Source of the DNA: Megamonas sp. UBA1796
Lineage (GTDB): Bacteria > Bacillota > Negativicutes > Selenomonadales > Selenomonadaceae
Assembly (NCBI GenBank): GCA_002319795.1
Contig: DCFU01000041.1
Location: 1 to 44,490, forward strand
DNA length: 44,490 bases
Direction: 5' to 3'
Shown: piece after piece, positions 25,306-33,053 of the stretch
Numbering within the stretch: position 1 is the stretch's first letter
Layout of the letters: each line of letters begins with the position of its first letter
Program-made: the position numbers and the translations under genes
Notes under the pieces: generated by a model
The model's database searches: none
Seen by the model: only the letters and a program-made list of their open reading frames with translations
What the model was told of the DNA's origin: nothing

Positions 25306-26604
25306 TTATTTCAAGAGACTCAGAACGCTGGAACTACTCTGGTTCGCCTGTGCAAGCATGGACTGAGCAGCCTGCAGAAGAACATTGTTCTTCGTATACT
25401 CCGTCATTTCCTTTGCCATATCGGCATCGGTGATGGTGGACTCAGAAGCCTGTACATTCTGGCTTGCCGTCGTCAAGTTGCTGGATGTGTACTCCAAGCG
25501 GCTTTCAACCGAACCGATGGTTGTCTGCTGGTCCAGTGCCTTTTGTACAGCATTATCAAGTACATTAATAGCCACATTAGCTTTTGCCTGTGTTGAAACA
25601 TTCAATGTACTGCCGCTCGTGCCCTGAAGGCCCAAAGCCACTGCCCGCATATCCGTCAAACCGACTTTAATCGACTGGCTGGCTTTCGTACCTACCTGCA
25701 GTACAATTGCGTTATCAGACGACTTGTTCTGTGCGCGTACACTTTCACTGAAGGAATCCAGTACAGCATTTGCTGACTTATTTACCTTGCCTGTGTTGTC
25801 CGTAATACTGATAGTAAGACCCGCAATCTGATTGGTGACACCTGATCCCTTGGCACTCACTGTAATCGCAGCGGAGCCACTGGCCGTGTAAACCGAGTTG
25901 CCGGAAGCATCCAATCCAATCCAGGAACCTGTCTGCATTGTCGTTGCAATATCCTTGCTTGCCAAAGCAAAAATATCCTTCAATTCCTTTGTCCCAACCG
26001 TCGTGGATATAGTTGTTGTCTTGCCTTGCTTTACATACGAAATCGTAACCGTATCACTTGAATGAATATTAAGATTCTCACCATTACGATTAGCCAGTGC
26101 TGTAATAGCCGTTGTGCTCACAGTTGACGAAGCTAAAGCCTGGTTCGTCATTGCCGTCGTAGTAGCCGTAACCTTGGAATTATGCGAACCATCCACTAGA
26201 TACTGTCCATTGAACGTAACATTCGCATTATCATTGATCTGGTCAATCGACTGATCGAGTTCCTTCTGAATCGTTGCACGGTCAGCATCGGTATTCGTAT
26301 CATTCGCTGCATTAACAACTTTTTCTTTCAGTGTCTTAAGAATATCGACTGTCGAGCTTACAGCACCTTCAGCAACCTTCATCATGCTGCTGCCATTTTG
26401 TGTATTCTGATTGTCCTGATCGAGTGAACGGATCTGAACCTGCATTCTTTGAGAAATTGCATACCCAGAAGCGTCATCGGCAGCACTGTTGATCTTCAAA
26501 CCACTAGATACCTTCTGAAGACTCTTGGAAAGTGCACTCGAATTTTTGTTCAGGATGTTCAGCGTATCAATTGCTGACATGTTGTTCTTAACTACCATTG
26601 CCAT
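25306..26604 (-). CDS. Flagellin, major copy
   Basis: 432 residues from MAMVVKNNM. This start is chosen over a frame 33 codons longer because AAGGAGG lies 9 bases upstream and the longer part is untranslated leader. It has the canonical D0/D1 ends: ALSKSLQKVSSGLKI, DDASGYAISQRM and C-terminal MLAQANQSSSSVLSLLK. The middle carries VSYVKQGKTTT-like Ser/Thr-rich segments (about 190-260), exposed candidates for O-glycosylation. Flagellin is exported by the flagellar type III system and forms the filament. A sigma28-type promoter and CsrA-type leader control it. It probably accumulates in the cytoplasm bound to FliW and FliS, where the GT41 and GT2 enzymes could modify it before export. Confidence 0.96.
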   Translation of the reverse strand: MAMVVKNNMSAIDTLNILNKNSSALSKSLQKVSSGLKINSAADDASGYAISQRMQVQIRSLDQDNQNTQNGSSMMKVAEGAVSSTVDILKTLKEKVVNAANDTNTDADRATIQKELDQSIDQINDNANVTFNGQYLVDGSHNSKVTATTTAMTNQALASSTVSTTAITALANRNGENLNIHSSDTVTISYVKQGKTTTISTTVGTKELKDIFALASKDIATTMQTGSWIGLDASGNSVYTASGSAAITVSAKGSGVTNQIAGLTISITDNTGKVNKSANAVLDSFSESVRAQNKSSDNAIVLQVGTKASQSIKVGLTDMRAVALGLQGTSGSTLNVSTQAKANVAINVLDNAVQKALDQQTTIGSVESRLEYTSSNLTTASQNVQASESTITDADMAKEMTEYTKNNVLLQAAQSMLAQANQSSSSVLSLLK

Positions 26605-26642
26605 AATAAAATTCCTCCTTGGTAAACTTAAATTATATTTTT

Positions 26643-26660
26643 GCGGGCATCCCTGCACGC
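26643..26660 (-). promoter_or_regulatory. CsrA-binding hairpin in the flagellin leader
   Basis: On the minus strand GCGTGC-AGGGAT-GCCCGC forms a stem (one mismatch) with AGGGAT in the loop. GTGCAGGGATGC fits the CsrA consensus RUACARGGAUGU at 10 of 12 positions. A second GGA lies in the ribosome site AAGGAGGAA (26612-26620). This two-site arrangement matches the B. subtilis hag leader, where CsrA blocks translation and FliW relieves it. Confidence 0.6.
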
Positions 26661-26748
26661 AGACTTTATAGTCATTGGCAACTGTTGGATAGTTGCTAGC
26701 CACTCCCGGCAGCTGCCAAATACTAACTATTGGATTGCTTCACTTATA

Positions 26749-26775
26749 GTATCGAAACTCACTGCTATTTCCTTA
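26749..26775 (-). promoter_or_regulatory. sigma28-type promoter for flagellin
   Basis: The minus strand reads TAAG (26772-26775), 15 bases, then TTCGATAC (26749-26756). It gives a leader of about 140 bases ending at 26604. The 26605-26910 stretch has no gene and holds this promoter and leader; also a perfect palindrome GGCAGCTGCC near 26710. Confidence 0.8.
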
Positions 26776-26910
26776 AGTTCTTTTCTAAATTTCTTTTACT
26801 TTTCCAGTTCTCTCATACTCCAAGATACATATCTTATGATATATCTATTTAGACATCAAAATCAGTTCTCCTGCTACATAAGGAACTTCTAATCTAAATT
26901 TAATCTTAAT

Positions 26911-27252
26911 CTAATATTTCCGATTAAATACATTGCCCACCGGCAGGAACCCTGTAACATCATACGAACGAACCGCCATATTCTGACGTTTGGCTTTATT
27001 AAGCCAGCTCTTTGCCTTATAGATGGTCTGCATATCCAAGGGTTTGATCTTCTCAAAAAGCTGCTGGCATTCCTCTGTACTGCGGTATTCTGTGTCTGGT
27101 AAAGCATCAAGCATGTCCATAAGCCTGATCCTCTGTTCCACAAGCTCTAAAAACTCATCAATATTTCCCTCATTGATAAATTTAAGCAGTTCAAGGGTAA
27201 CCATATAGTACTTATCCCAAAGGCTCCTAGCTTGGCTGTTGATATCCGGCAT
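26911..27252 (-). CDS. FliT-like flagellar chaperone
   Basis: 113 residues from MPDINSQ; the start overlaps the fliS stop as TGATG. It is a small helical protein, DKYYMVTLELLKFINEG then EFLELVEQRIRLMD, typical of FliT/FlgN-class export chaperones, but too divergent to name with certainty. Its position directly after fliS matches fliT in Bacillus-type operons. FliT would bind FliD and guide export. Weak sequence identity is the main uncertainty. Confidence 0.6.
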   Translation of the reverse strand: MPDINSQARSLWDKYYMVTLELLKFINEGNIDEFLELVEQRIRLMDMLDALPDTEYRSTEECQQLFEKIKPLDMQTIYKAKSWLNKAKRQNMAVRSYDVTGFLPVGNVFNRKY

Positions 27253-27638
27253 CAGGATGCCCCCTTCTCTTTGCGGGCTTTCTTCATTGCCTCTGCCCAT
27301 GCATCCCGCAATTCAGTAAGAATACCCTTAGCCTCCTCAATCTTGTCTGCGTTGCTTTTCATATTGCCTTCCATCAAGCAATCATAAACATAATTATATA
27401 GCGGCAACAGCTGATGAGATATTTCGTACTCCATTTTCAAAGTAATGCGGAACTCAGAAACAATGTTCTCGGCCTTTTGCAAAGAAATATTTGCCTGCTC
27501 AAAATCATTTTTCTGAATAGCTTCCGCACCCTCTGTCATAAAACGCAGTGCTCCGTTATAAAGCATAAGCGTTAATGCTTCCGGGGTAGCTGTTAAAATC
27601 TGCTGTCTCTTATAAGCTTCTGCAGCCGCATTTATCAT
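27252..27638 (-). CDS. fliS: Flagellin export chaperone FliS
   Basis: 128 residues, normal length. YKRQQILTATPEALTLMLYNGALRFM is the conserved N-terminal region that covers the flagellin-binding groove, and RITLKMEYEISHQLLPLYNYVYDCLM is the second half of the four-helix bundle. FliS binds the flagellin C-terminus to stop premature polymerisation. GGAGG precedes the start; it follows fliD at 37 bases. Its holding of flagellin in the cytoplasm is relevant to when the OGT-like enzymes could act. Confidence 0.95.
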   Translation of the reverse strand: MINAAAEAYKRQQILTATPEALTLMLYNGALRFMTEGAEAIQKNDFEQANISLQKAENIVSEFRITLKMEYEISHQLLPLYNYVYDCLMEGNMKSNADKIEEAKGILTELRDAWAEAMKKARKEKGAS

Positions 27639-27675
27639 TGTACTTCCTCCTGCTCCATATAGTCACCCCTTATGC

Positions 27676-29772
27676 CTATTTCGCCCCTGTAACTGTTCCA
27701 AGCTGCGCATTCAAGCGCGAAATAGCCACTTCCATTGCATCATATTTATTATACAACGTATTCTCATACGCATTCATCTGTGTCTTGAAGGTACTCATTT
27801 TCGTCTGGAGATTCGTAATCATCTTACCCAGCGAACTTTGATCATCCGTATCAGCTGAAGTACCCGCATAATCTGAAATGTCTTTCATGCTGTCCGTAAT
27901 CGCATTGAAATATAACCGATTAGCTATTCCACGATTGTTGTAATCATCCTGCTGGATTGTACTGCTCTGCTTATTAGCAGACGTATAATAATAATTATCC
28001 TGATCCGAAGCAAAAATTTGATAAACACAATCCGGATCGGCCGCTAAAGCCGTTGAAAGTTTATCCGTATCCAACGTGAGATGCCCTTGATCCGTGGACG
28101 AAGAAATTCCTATAGCCGATGCCGAATTATATTGACTGTTGACACTATTCACCGGTGTGTAAATAGCCTGCCGCATTTCCTGAACAGCATTGCGAAGTAT
28201 CGTGCTGTTCTTCAGCAGGCCGGATTTTGCCTTTGTATTCCACTGATCAATCTGTGTCTGTGTCATAGATGACTGCTGATCTTTCGTTAATGGCTGATAA
28301 TCTGAATATGATGTTTCATTAAGTTTATCATTCAGAGAATCCAACATCTTATTGTAATCATCAACAAACTGCTTAACAGAAGCAACAATAGCCGATGTAT
28401 TCTGCGAAACAGAAACTGTCGCCGTCGTTCCCGTTGCTGTCGGACTTAAAAGGTTGTAAGTAACTCCTGAAACCGTAATCTTATTATTGGTGATGCCGGT
28501 ATATTCACGGCCATCAATTTTTACCGTACCGTTAACGCCTGCCACACTATTAGTACTTCCCGCTGCAAACGAAGTGATTGCCGTCAGGGCACCATTCGAT
28601 GACTGCTGCAAATTCAAATTATTGAAAAGCTTCGCTGCTGCTGTCCCACCATCGGTAGCAGCGGCCATCGTAAGTGTAACCGTATTGGCACTGCCGCCAT
28701 TATTATTATAAATTGAAAAAGAATCATTTGCCGCATCATAGGTGGCCTGCACATTGGTCCCTGTAGACTTGATGTCAGATGCCAGGTCATTGTAAGTCTT
28801 ACCATTTGCCAGATCCGCATAGGTATAACTCACGGTCCGCTTGCTAAGCTCTGTGGAAGTATAAGTTCCACCCGTCTGATCGAAGACCTGGAAACTAATA
28901 GCTTTCGCATCTGCCTGAACCGTAGTGGCATTCGTCAGCGTAGTAAAGGTGAAGTTACCGCTGCTGTCCTTGCCAATCGCCATATTGGAAAGTCCAGAAT
29001 ACGTATTGCCATCACCAACATTAAAGGACATATTATCATTGTTAGTTACTTCAGTACCATTCAGGGAATAATTACCGTCGCTCGCTACGCTGATCTGCGA
29101 ACCTGTATACGTATGCCCTCCATAGGTAATACTAACGCCTGAAGCTGCATAGGTTGCTATATCCTGTTGAATTTTGTACTGCGTTGTCTGTATATTTACA
29201 TTATTAGCAGCAAAAACTGAACCAATATTGGAATCACTCGGATTTGAAGAATTCGACAAAACTTTATAGCCAGTTACATTTCCATTTGTATCCTTTTGAG
29301 CCTGCACTTGGTCCGACGTATACGTAGTATTCCCAATCGTATATGTACTAACCCCGCTAATACTGGCAAATACATTGTCCTTCAAATATATGCTGCTGGA
29401 AGCCACCTTGTTTTCCCTGGAAATAGCACTGGCAGAAAGCAGGTACGCATTCGATGACATAGTTTCCACTTGTACCTGATGGGACATCGGCGCCGCGGCG
29501 CCATTCGCAGTAGCCGTAACCGCTGCTGTATTGCTGCTGGCAGCCTGCATCGCATTCATCGTAGATGACATCTTATAATTCGAAAGCGTTGTGTATTTAA
29601 ATGTAGTCATACTCGAATAAATATCCGTATATGCCGACTTTATCCACGAATCCTTCGTGCTGTTCTGATCCATCTTATTATACTCATTTTGTTTTGTGAG
29701 CATACCCGCCTTGACCAAGGACTCGACATCTATGCCTGAGCCACTCAGCCCATATATACCATTTACCCCCAT
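27676..29772 (-). CDS. fliD: Flagellar hook-associated protein 2 (filament cap) FliD
   Basis: 698 residues, longer than the ~470-500 typical of B. subtilis/E. coli. IYGLSGSGIDVESLVKAGM is the FliD N-terminal motif; the C-terminal half has VKQFVDDYNKMLDSLNDKL and IGISSSTDQGHLTLD, and ends with KMSTFKTQMNAYENTLYNKYDAMEVAI. The extra length lies in the middle, in several Ser/Thr/Asn/Gly-rich repeats of short beta strands (about 90-430), suggesting extra outer domains on the cap. AAGGAGGAAATTCGTT precedes the ATG. Export-chaperone genes follow. Confidence 0.95.
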   Translation of the reverse strand: MGVNGIYGLSGSGIDVESLVKAGMLTKQNEYNKMDQNSTKDSWIKSAYTDIYSSMTTFKYTTLSNYKMSSTMNAMQAASSNTAAVTATANGAAAPMSHQVQVETMSSNAYLLSASAISRENKVASSSIYLKDNVFASISGVSTYTIGNTTYTSDQVQAQKDTNGNVTGYKVLSNSSNPSDSNIGSVFAANNVNIQTTQYKIQQDIATYAASGVSITYGGHTYTGSQISVASDGNYSLNGTEVTNNDNMSFNVGDGNTYSGLSNMAIGKDSSGNFTFTTLTNATTVQADAKAISFQVFDQTGGTYTSTELSKRTVSYTYADLANGKTYNDLASDIKSTGTNVQATYDAANDSFSIYNNNGGSANTVTLTMAAATDGGTAAAKLFNNLNLQQSSNGALTAITSFAAGSTNSVAGVNGTVKIDGREYTGITNNKITVSGVTYNLLSPTATGTTATVSVSQNTSAIVASVKQFVDDYNKMLDSLNDKLNETSYSDYQPLTKDQQSSMTQTQIDQWNTKAKSGLLKNSTILRNAVQEMRQAIYTPVNSVNSQYNSASAIGISSSTDQGHLTLDTDKLSTALAADPDCVYQIFASDQDNYYYTSANKQSSTIQQDDYNNRGIANRLYFNAITDSMKDISDYAGTSADTDDQSSLGKMITNLQTKMSTFKTQMNAYENTLYNKYDAMEVAISRLNAQLGTVTGAK

Positions 29773-29786
29773 AACGAATTTCCTCC

Positions 29787-30233
29787 TTAAACATTCTTAT
29801 CCAAAAAAGCACCTATCCATTCCTTTGCCCTTATCATACCCTTGATCATTTCCTCCGGCGGATATTCTCGCAAAACTTCTTTCGTGCTTTTGTCAATCAT
29901 CCTGACTGACATTATGTTTACTTCTTTATGATACTGGAACTCCAGATTACAGTTAATCCGATCCATAAGTTTATTCAGTTCTTTCGTCATCTCACTGACA
30001 GCCGTTGCATCCAATTTATCTTTTTTGTGCTCTTTATCATTATCTTTTTGTTCATCCTGTACATTGGTCTCTTGTGTATCCTGCATCTGTACATTCTGAT
30101 CTGACAAATTATGAATGCCCCCTGCAGCCTGTGAATCAGTCGAATCACCTGAATCCGTCACGATTGCCTTAGCCGTATCTGCTGTCGGCACAATGGCCTG
30201 TGCTGATACCACATTCTGAAGTTTCCCTATCAT
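29787..30233 (-). CDS. flaG: FlaG family protein
   Basis: 148 residues. A charged, disordered N-terminal half (Asp/Gln/Lys-rich, about 30-75) is followed by the FlaG domain: LNKLMDRINCNLEFQYHKE and IDKSTKEVLREYPPEEMI. FlaG influences filament length; its molecular role is not settled. It is 14 bases from fliD. An (AT)7 run (30258-30271) lies in the short gap upstream, between csrA and flaG. Confidence 0.9.
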   Translation of the reverse strand: MIGKLQNVVSAQAIVPTADTAKAIVTDSGDSTDSQAAGGIHNLSDQNVQMQDTQETNVQDEQKDNDKEHKKDKLDATAVSEMTKELNKLMDRINCNLEFQYHKEVNIMSVRMIDKSTKEVLREYPPEEMIKGMIRAKEWIGAFLDKNV

Positions 30234-30324
30234 ATCTATCCCTCCATAGAAAAATTAATATATATATATATCATTCCCTTGAACAGAAAACGCCTCGATT
30301 CCAATTTCCAATGTTTGTACTTAA

Positions 30325-30552
30325 TTACCGTTTGTTTGGCAGTGCTCCTGTCAGGTCAATATTAGCAGGCTGTACTGCTGCTTTGCTGTTTTCCTCCTGA
30401 ATTGCCCGGTAAATTTCCCCACGATAAATCTTTACCTCACGCGGGGCTTCAATAGCAATACGGACATTATCGCCCTGTACTTCCACCACATTGACAATAA
30501 TATCGTCACCTATCATAATCTGCTGTTTTGGCTTACGAGTAAGTACAAGCAT
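30325..30552 (-). CDS. csrA: Carbon storage regulator CsrA
   Basis: 75 residues. MLVLTRKPKQQIMIGDDIIVNVVEVQGDNVRIAIEAP contains the strands and the VRIAI core that bind GGA-bearing RNA loops, with the C-terminal helix following. As in B. subtilis it overlaps fliW (TAATG) and lies in the flagellar operon. It probably represses flagellin translation at the leader sites described, with FliW antagonising it. Confidence 0.97.
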   Translation of the reverse strand: MLVLTRKPKQQIMIGDDIIVNVVEVQGDNVRIAIEAPREVKIYRGEIYRAIQEENSKAAVQPANIDLTGALPNKR

Positions 30553-31013
30553 TATTGGTTGTCCCCCTTTGCCAAGTCTGCTGTTTCAGGAAACAACCGA
30601 TGTTTTGTTTGATAATGGCTTTTTTCCAAGACAACCTGCCAAGCCTTCATCGTTGTTGTATTAACAACAACCGGAGCCAGCAAATTAGCTGTTATCTCCT
30701 TAATATCCTCGTTTGGAATGGTAAGAATCGAATATACCAGCAAATCCTCCTGTGTTCTAATCCCCAATTCATTAATTACCACATCGTCCAACTTGAATTC
30801 ATAGTCCGGGAAAAAAACAAACGGCATCGTCATTAAGAACGCAAGTTCCGGTGTTTTCACAGACTGTAAAAATACGTATGGACTCTCTGCATCATACGGA
30901 ATAATTACAAATTCACGTTCCTCCTCAAAAGCTGGTAACCCGTGTTCAAAACAAACGATCTTACTGTCCTCTTCCTGGATTTCCCCAAACCTCATGGTAT
31001 TGATTTTTCTCAT
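30552..31013 (-). CDS. fliW: Flagellar assembly factor FliW
   Basis: 153 residues. FGEIQEEDSKIVCFEHGLPAFEEEREFVIIP is the FliW signature (GLPAFE), followed by PYVFLQSVKTPELAFLM. FliW binds either CsrA or flagellin, releasing CsrA repression when flagellin is exported. Its last codon overlaps the csrA start, a coupling common in Firmicutes. Confidence 0.96.
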   Translation of the reverse strand: MRKINTMRFGEIQEEDSKIVCFEHGLPAFEEEREFVIIPYDAESPYVFLQSVKTPELAFLMTMPFVFFPDYEFKLDDVVINELGIRTQEDLLVYSILTIPNEDIKEITANLLAPVVVNTTTMKAWQVVLEKSHYQTKHRLFPETADLAKGDNQ

Positions 31014-31025
31014 TTTCTGCCTCCA

Positions 31026-31610
31026 CTATGCGTAAATATCATACTGACCTTCGGTTGTCCACATACGTATAGAGCCTTGTTGTGCAAGATATGTTTGCAC
31101 TGTACCTGGGTGTGCAACTATGTTGGCCTCTGCATACGTCTGTATCGAAACTTCATCCTTACCTGTATCAATATTTCCCTGCATGGTCGAAGGGGTAACT
31201 GTAATCACCGGAGCTGGTATAGACTCAGCAACCAACATGCGCTGCTGTGATATCTGCTCTGCCAGCTTGCTCTTTGCCTGTGCGGCAATGCGATTGCCGC
31301 CATGCTTTGTTGCCGCATTTTCAATCATATCCCAGGCATTTTGTGTATGCCCGGAAGTACCCTCCTGAACATCCGAAATTCCTTGCTGCCCATGGTCTCT
31401 GGTGAAATCTGTCATTGTCTCCGCTCCATAAGAATGTCTGCTAGGATATGAATCTATATCGACGACAACACCAGCTGGCCAAATGTCAGCACGGGGCGCT
31501 TCATAATTGGTTGAAAGTTCCGCAGGCTTTACACTTGCCTCTTCTACCCAAGCTTGCTGTGTGTGCAGGCCTATCCTTGGATACGTTGAACGTATGTTTA
31601 AACACAGCAT
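31026..31610 (-). CDS. DUF6470 (YviE-like) flagellar operon protein
   Basis: About 194 residues. The position between flgL and fliW matches B. subtilis yviE, and the sequence fits that family: ISTYPRIGL-like start (IRSTYPRIGLHTQQA), PRADIWPAGVVVDID, and RIAAQAKSKLAEQISQQRM. The ATG at 31610 has GGTGA upstream; a GTG four codons earlier (31622) is an alternative. Function is unknown. A weak hairpin with GGA in the loop lies 20-40 bases before the start, which could be another CsrA site. Confidence 0.75.
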   Translation of the reverse strand: MLCLNIRSTYPRIGLHTQQAWVEEASVKPAELSTNYEAPRADIWPAGVVVDIDSYPSRHSYGAETMTDFTRDHGQQGISDVQEGTSGHTQNAWDMIENAATKHGGNRIAAQAKSKLAEQISQQRMLVAESIPAPVITVTPSTMQGNIDTGKDEVSIQTYAEANIVAHPGTVQTYLAQQGSIRMWTTEGQYDIYA

Positions 31611-31731
31611 AGTATAATTCACCCTTCCCCGAGAAAAACCCTGCTAATTCAATCCTGTTAGCAAAATTTAATACAATTTTAATCTTTCCTTGATAGACAT
31701 GCACTTCCCTTTTACCTAAGAGATTCTCGTA

Positions 31732-33042
31732 TTATGACAAGTAATCTGACAGAGACGGCGGCAAAATCTTGCTCCCCACGGACAACGACATATTGTAAAT
31801 CGTTTGTGCCGTCATCATCTTCACAGCTAATGCCGCAACATCTGTACCACTAACATCAGTAACGTCACCGGTAATCGTCTGATTTTGCGTAGTAAGCATG
31901 GTCTGTGTATCCGTATATGCCTGCTGGCGGGCTGCCAATTTTGTCTGTGCACTATTCACCACATTATACGAATTATTTGCCAGAGTTACCCCATCCGTTG
32001 ACAACCAGTTGTACTTGCTTGCTTGTGTTTGCGCCTGAACTGTAAGCATATTGTTAATAGCTGCCGAACCCGACGTAGTATTATTTGAAGCTGCATCGTC
32101 AAAAATATCCGAGCCAAAAACATCCTTACCCGTTACATTAACGGTATCGGATGTCGGCTGTGTCGGGCCATTTTGTGTAACCATGGAAATATAATTGGCA
32201 TCCCCATTATAAGTAGCAATCTGCTGCTTAACGGTCGCATAGCTTAAAGAAACTGGGCTGCCATTTACCGTAATACTATAGCTGCTATTGCTGCTCAGTT
32301 CTCCTGTATTTTTAAAATGTGTACTTATATTTATGCCGGTTCCTCCCGCGTCAGAAATCGTACCGACACTATCTGCTGCGCTAACCGTTGTCTGTCCGGC
32401 TGCAATTTTATCCTTATAGCCGCTCTCAACAAACTGTTGCGTATAAACCGCCCCGGTTTTGGTATTGGCATAATATGTATTCCCATCATTGCCCGTCATG
32501 GTAATCATCTGGGAAAGGTCCCCCGCATTATCCGTATCGGAAAAGAAAGATTTCTGTGTATCATTCAAAGTTTTAGCCAAGCCGCGATCAACCTGCGATG
32601 TTGACAAGGTAAACGGCTGCACCAAATCTTTCTGCCCGGAAAAAAGATATCGTCCACCTACCTGCGCATTGGCATCAGATACAACCTCCTGCACCTGCGA
32701 CATCATTTCTTGTGCAATTGCTGCCATATCCGAAGAGCTATTTGTCGAAGTAGCCGCCTCATTTGTTTTTTGCACAATTGTAGAAAAATTCCCAGTTATA
32801 CTTACTAAAGCCGCATCGGAATTTTTCATCCATGAGAGTGCCGTACTTACATTATCTTTATATTGGTTGTTCTCTGTTAAGTTGTTTTCATAACGAAGAT
32901 ATTTTGAATAATTCACCGCATTGTCTGACGGACGATGCAATGAATTCCCATCGCTTTGTTCCATAAGCTTTGTCTGGCTCTCATACGATCGATTCAGCTG
33001 GCTGAGATAGTTTCCGGTCATCATTGTACTGCTAATTCTCAT
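31732..33042 (-). CDS. flgL: Flagellar hook-associated protein 3 FlgL
   Basis: 436 residues, longer than the usual ~300. MRISSTMMTGNYLSQLNRS at the N-terminus, LHRPSDNAV.YSKYLRYENNL and the C-terminal KMMTAQTIYNMSLSVGSKILPPSL are FlgL helices. The extra length is in a Ser/Thr/Asn-rich middle (about 150-330), like the outer domain of the flagellins. It forms the hook-filament junction. It is 11 bases downstream of flgK. Confidence 0.94.
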   Translation of the reverse strand: MRISSTMMTGNYLSQLNRSYESQTKLMEQSDGNSLHRPSDNAVNYSKYLRYENNLTENNQYKDNVSTALSWMKNSDAALVSITGNFSTIVQKTNEAATSTNSSSDMAAIAQEMMSQVQEVVSDANAQVGGRYLFSGQKDLVQPFTLSTSQVDRGLAKTLNDTQKSFFSDTDNAGDLSQMITMTGNDGNTYYANTKTGAVYTQQFVESGYKDKIAAGQTTVSAADSVGTISDAGGTGINISTHFKNTGELSSNSSYSITVNGSPVSLSYATVKQQIATYNGDANYISMVTQNGPTQPTSDTVNVTGKDVFGSDIFDDAASNNTTSGSAAINNMLTVQAQTQASKYNWLSTDGVTLANNSYNVVNSAQTKLAARQQAYTDTQTMLTTQNQTITGDVTDVSGTDVAALAVKMMTAQTIYNMSLSVGSKILPPSLSDYLS

Positions 33043-33053
33043 AAATTTCCACC

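Noticed and set aside
26605..26703. N-terminal extension of the main flagellin (33 codons)
   Set aside because: It is part of the sigma28 leader; AAGGAGG marks the real start at 26604 and flagellins begin with the MAMVVKNN-type sequence.
26889..27143. 84-codon minus-strand frame over the fliT-like gene
   Set aside because: Arg/Trp/Met-rich shadow in another frame, with no support.
30258..30271. (AT)7 dinucleotide run before flaG
   Set aside because: Short, in a non-coding gap; could be part of a promoter or simply AT-rich spacer. No boxes at proper spacing were found.
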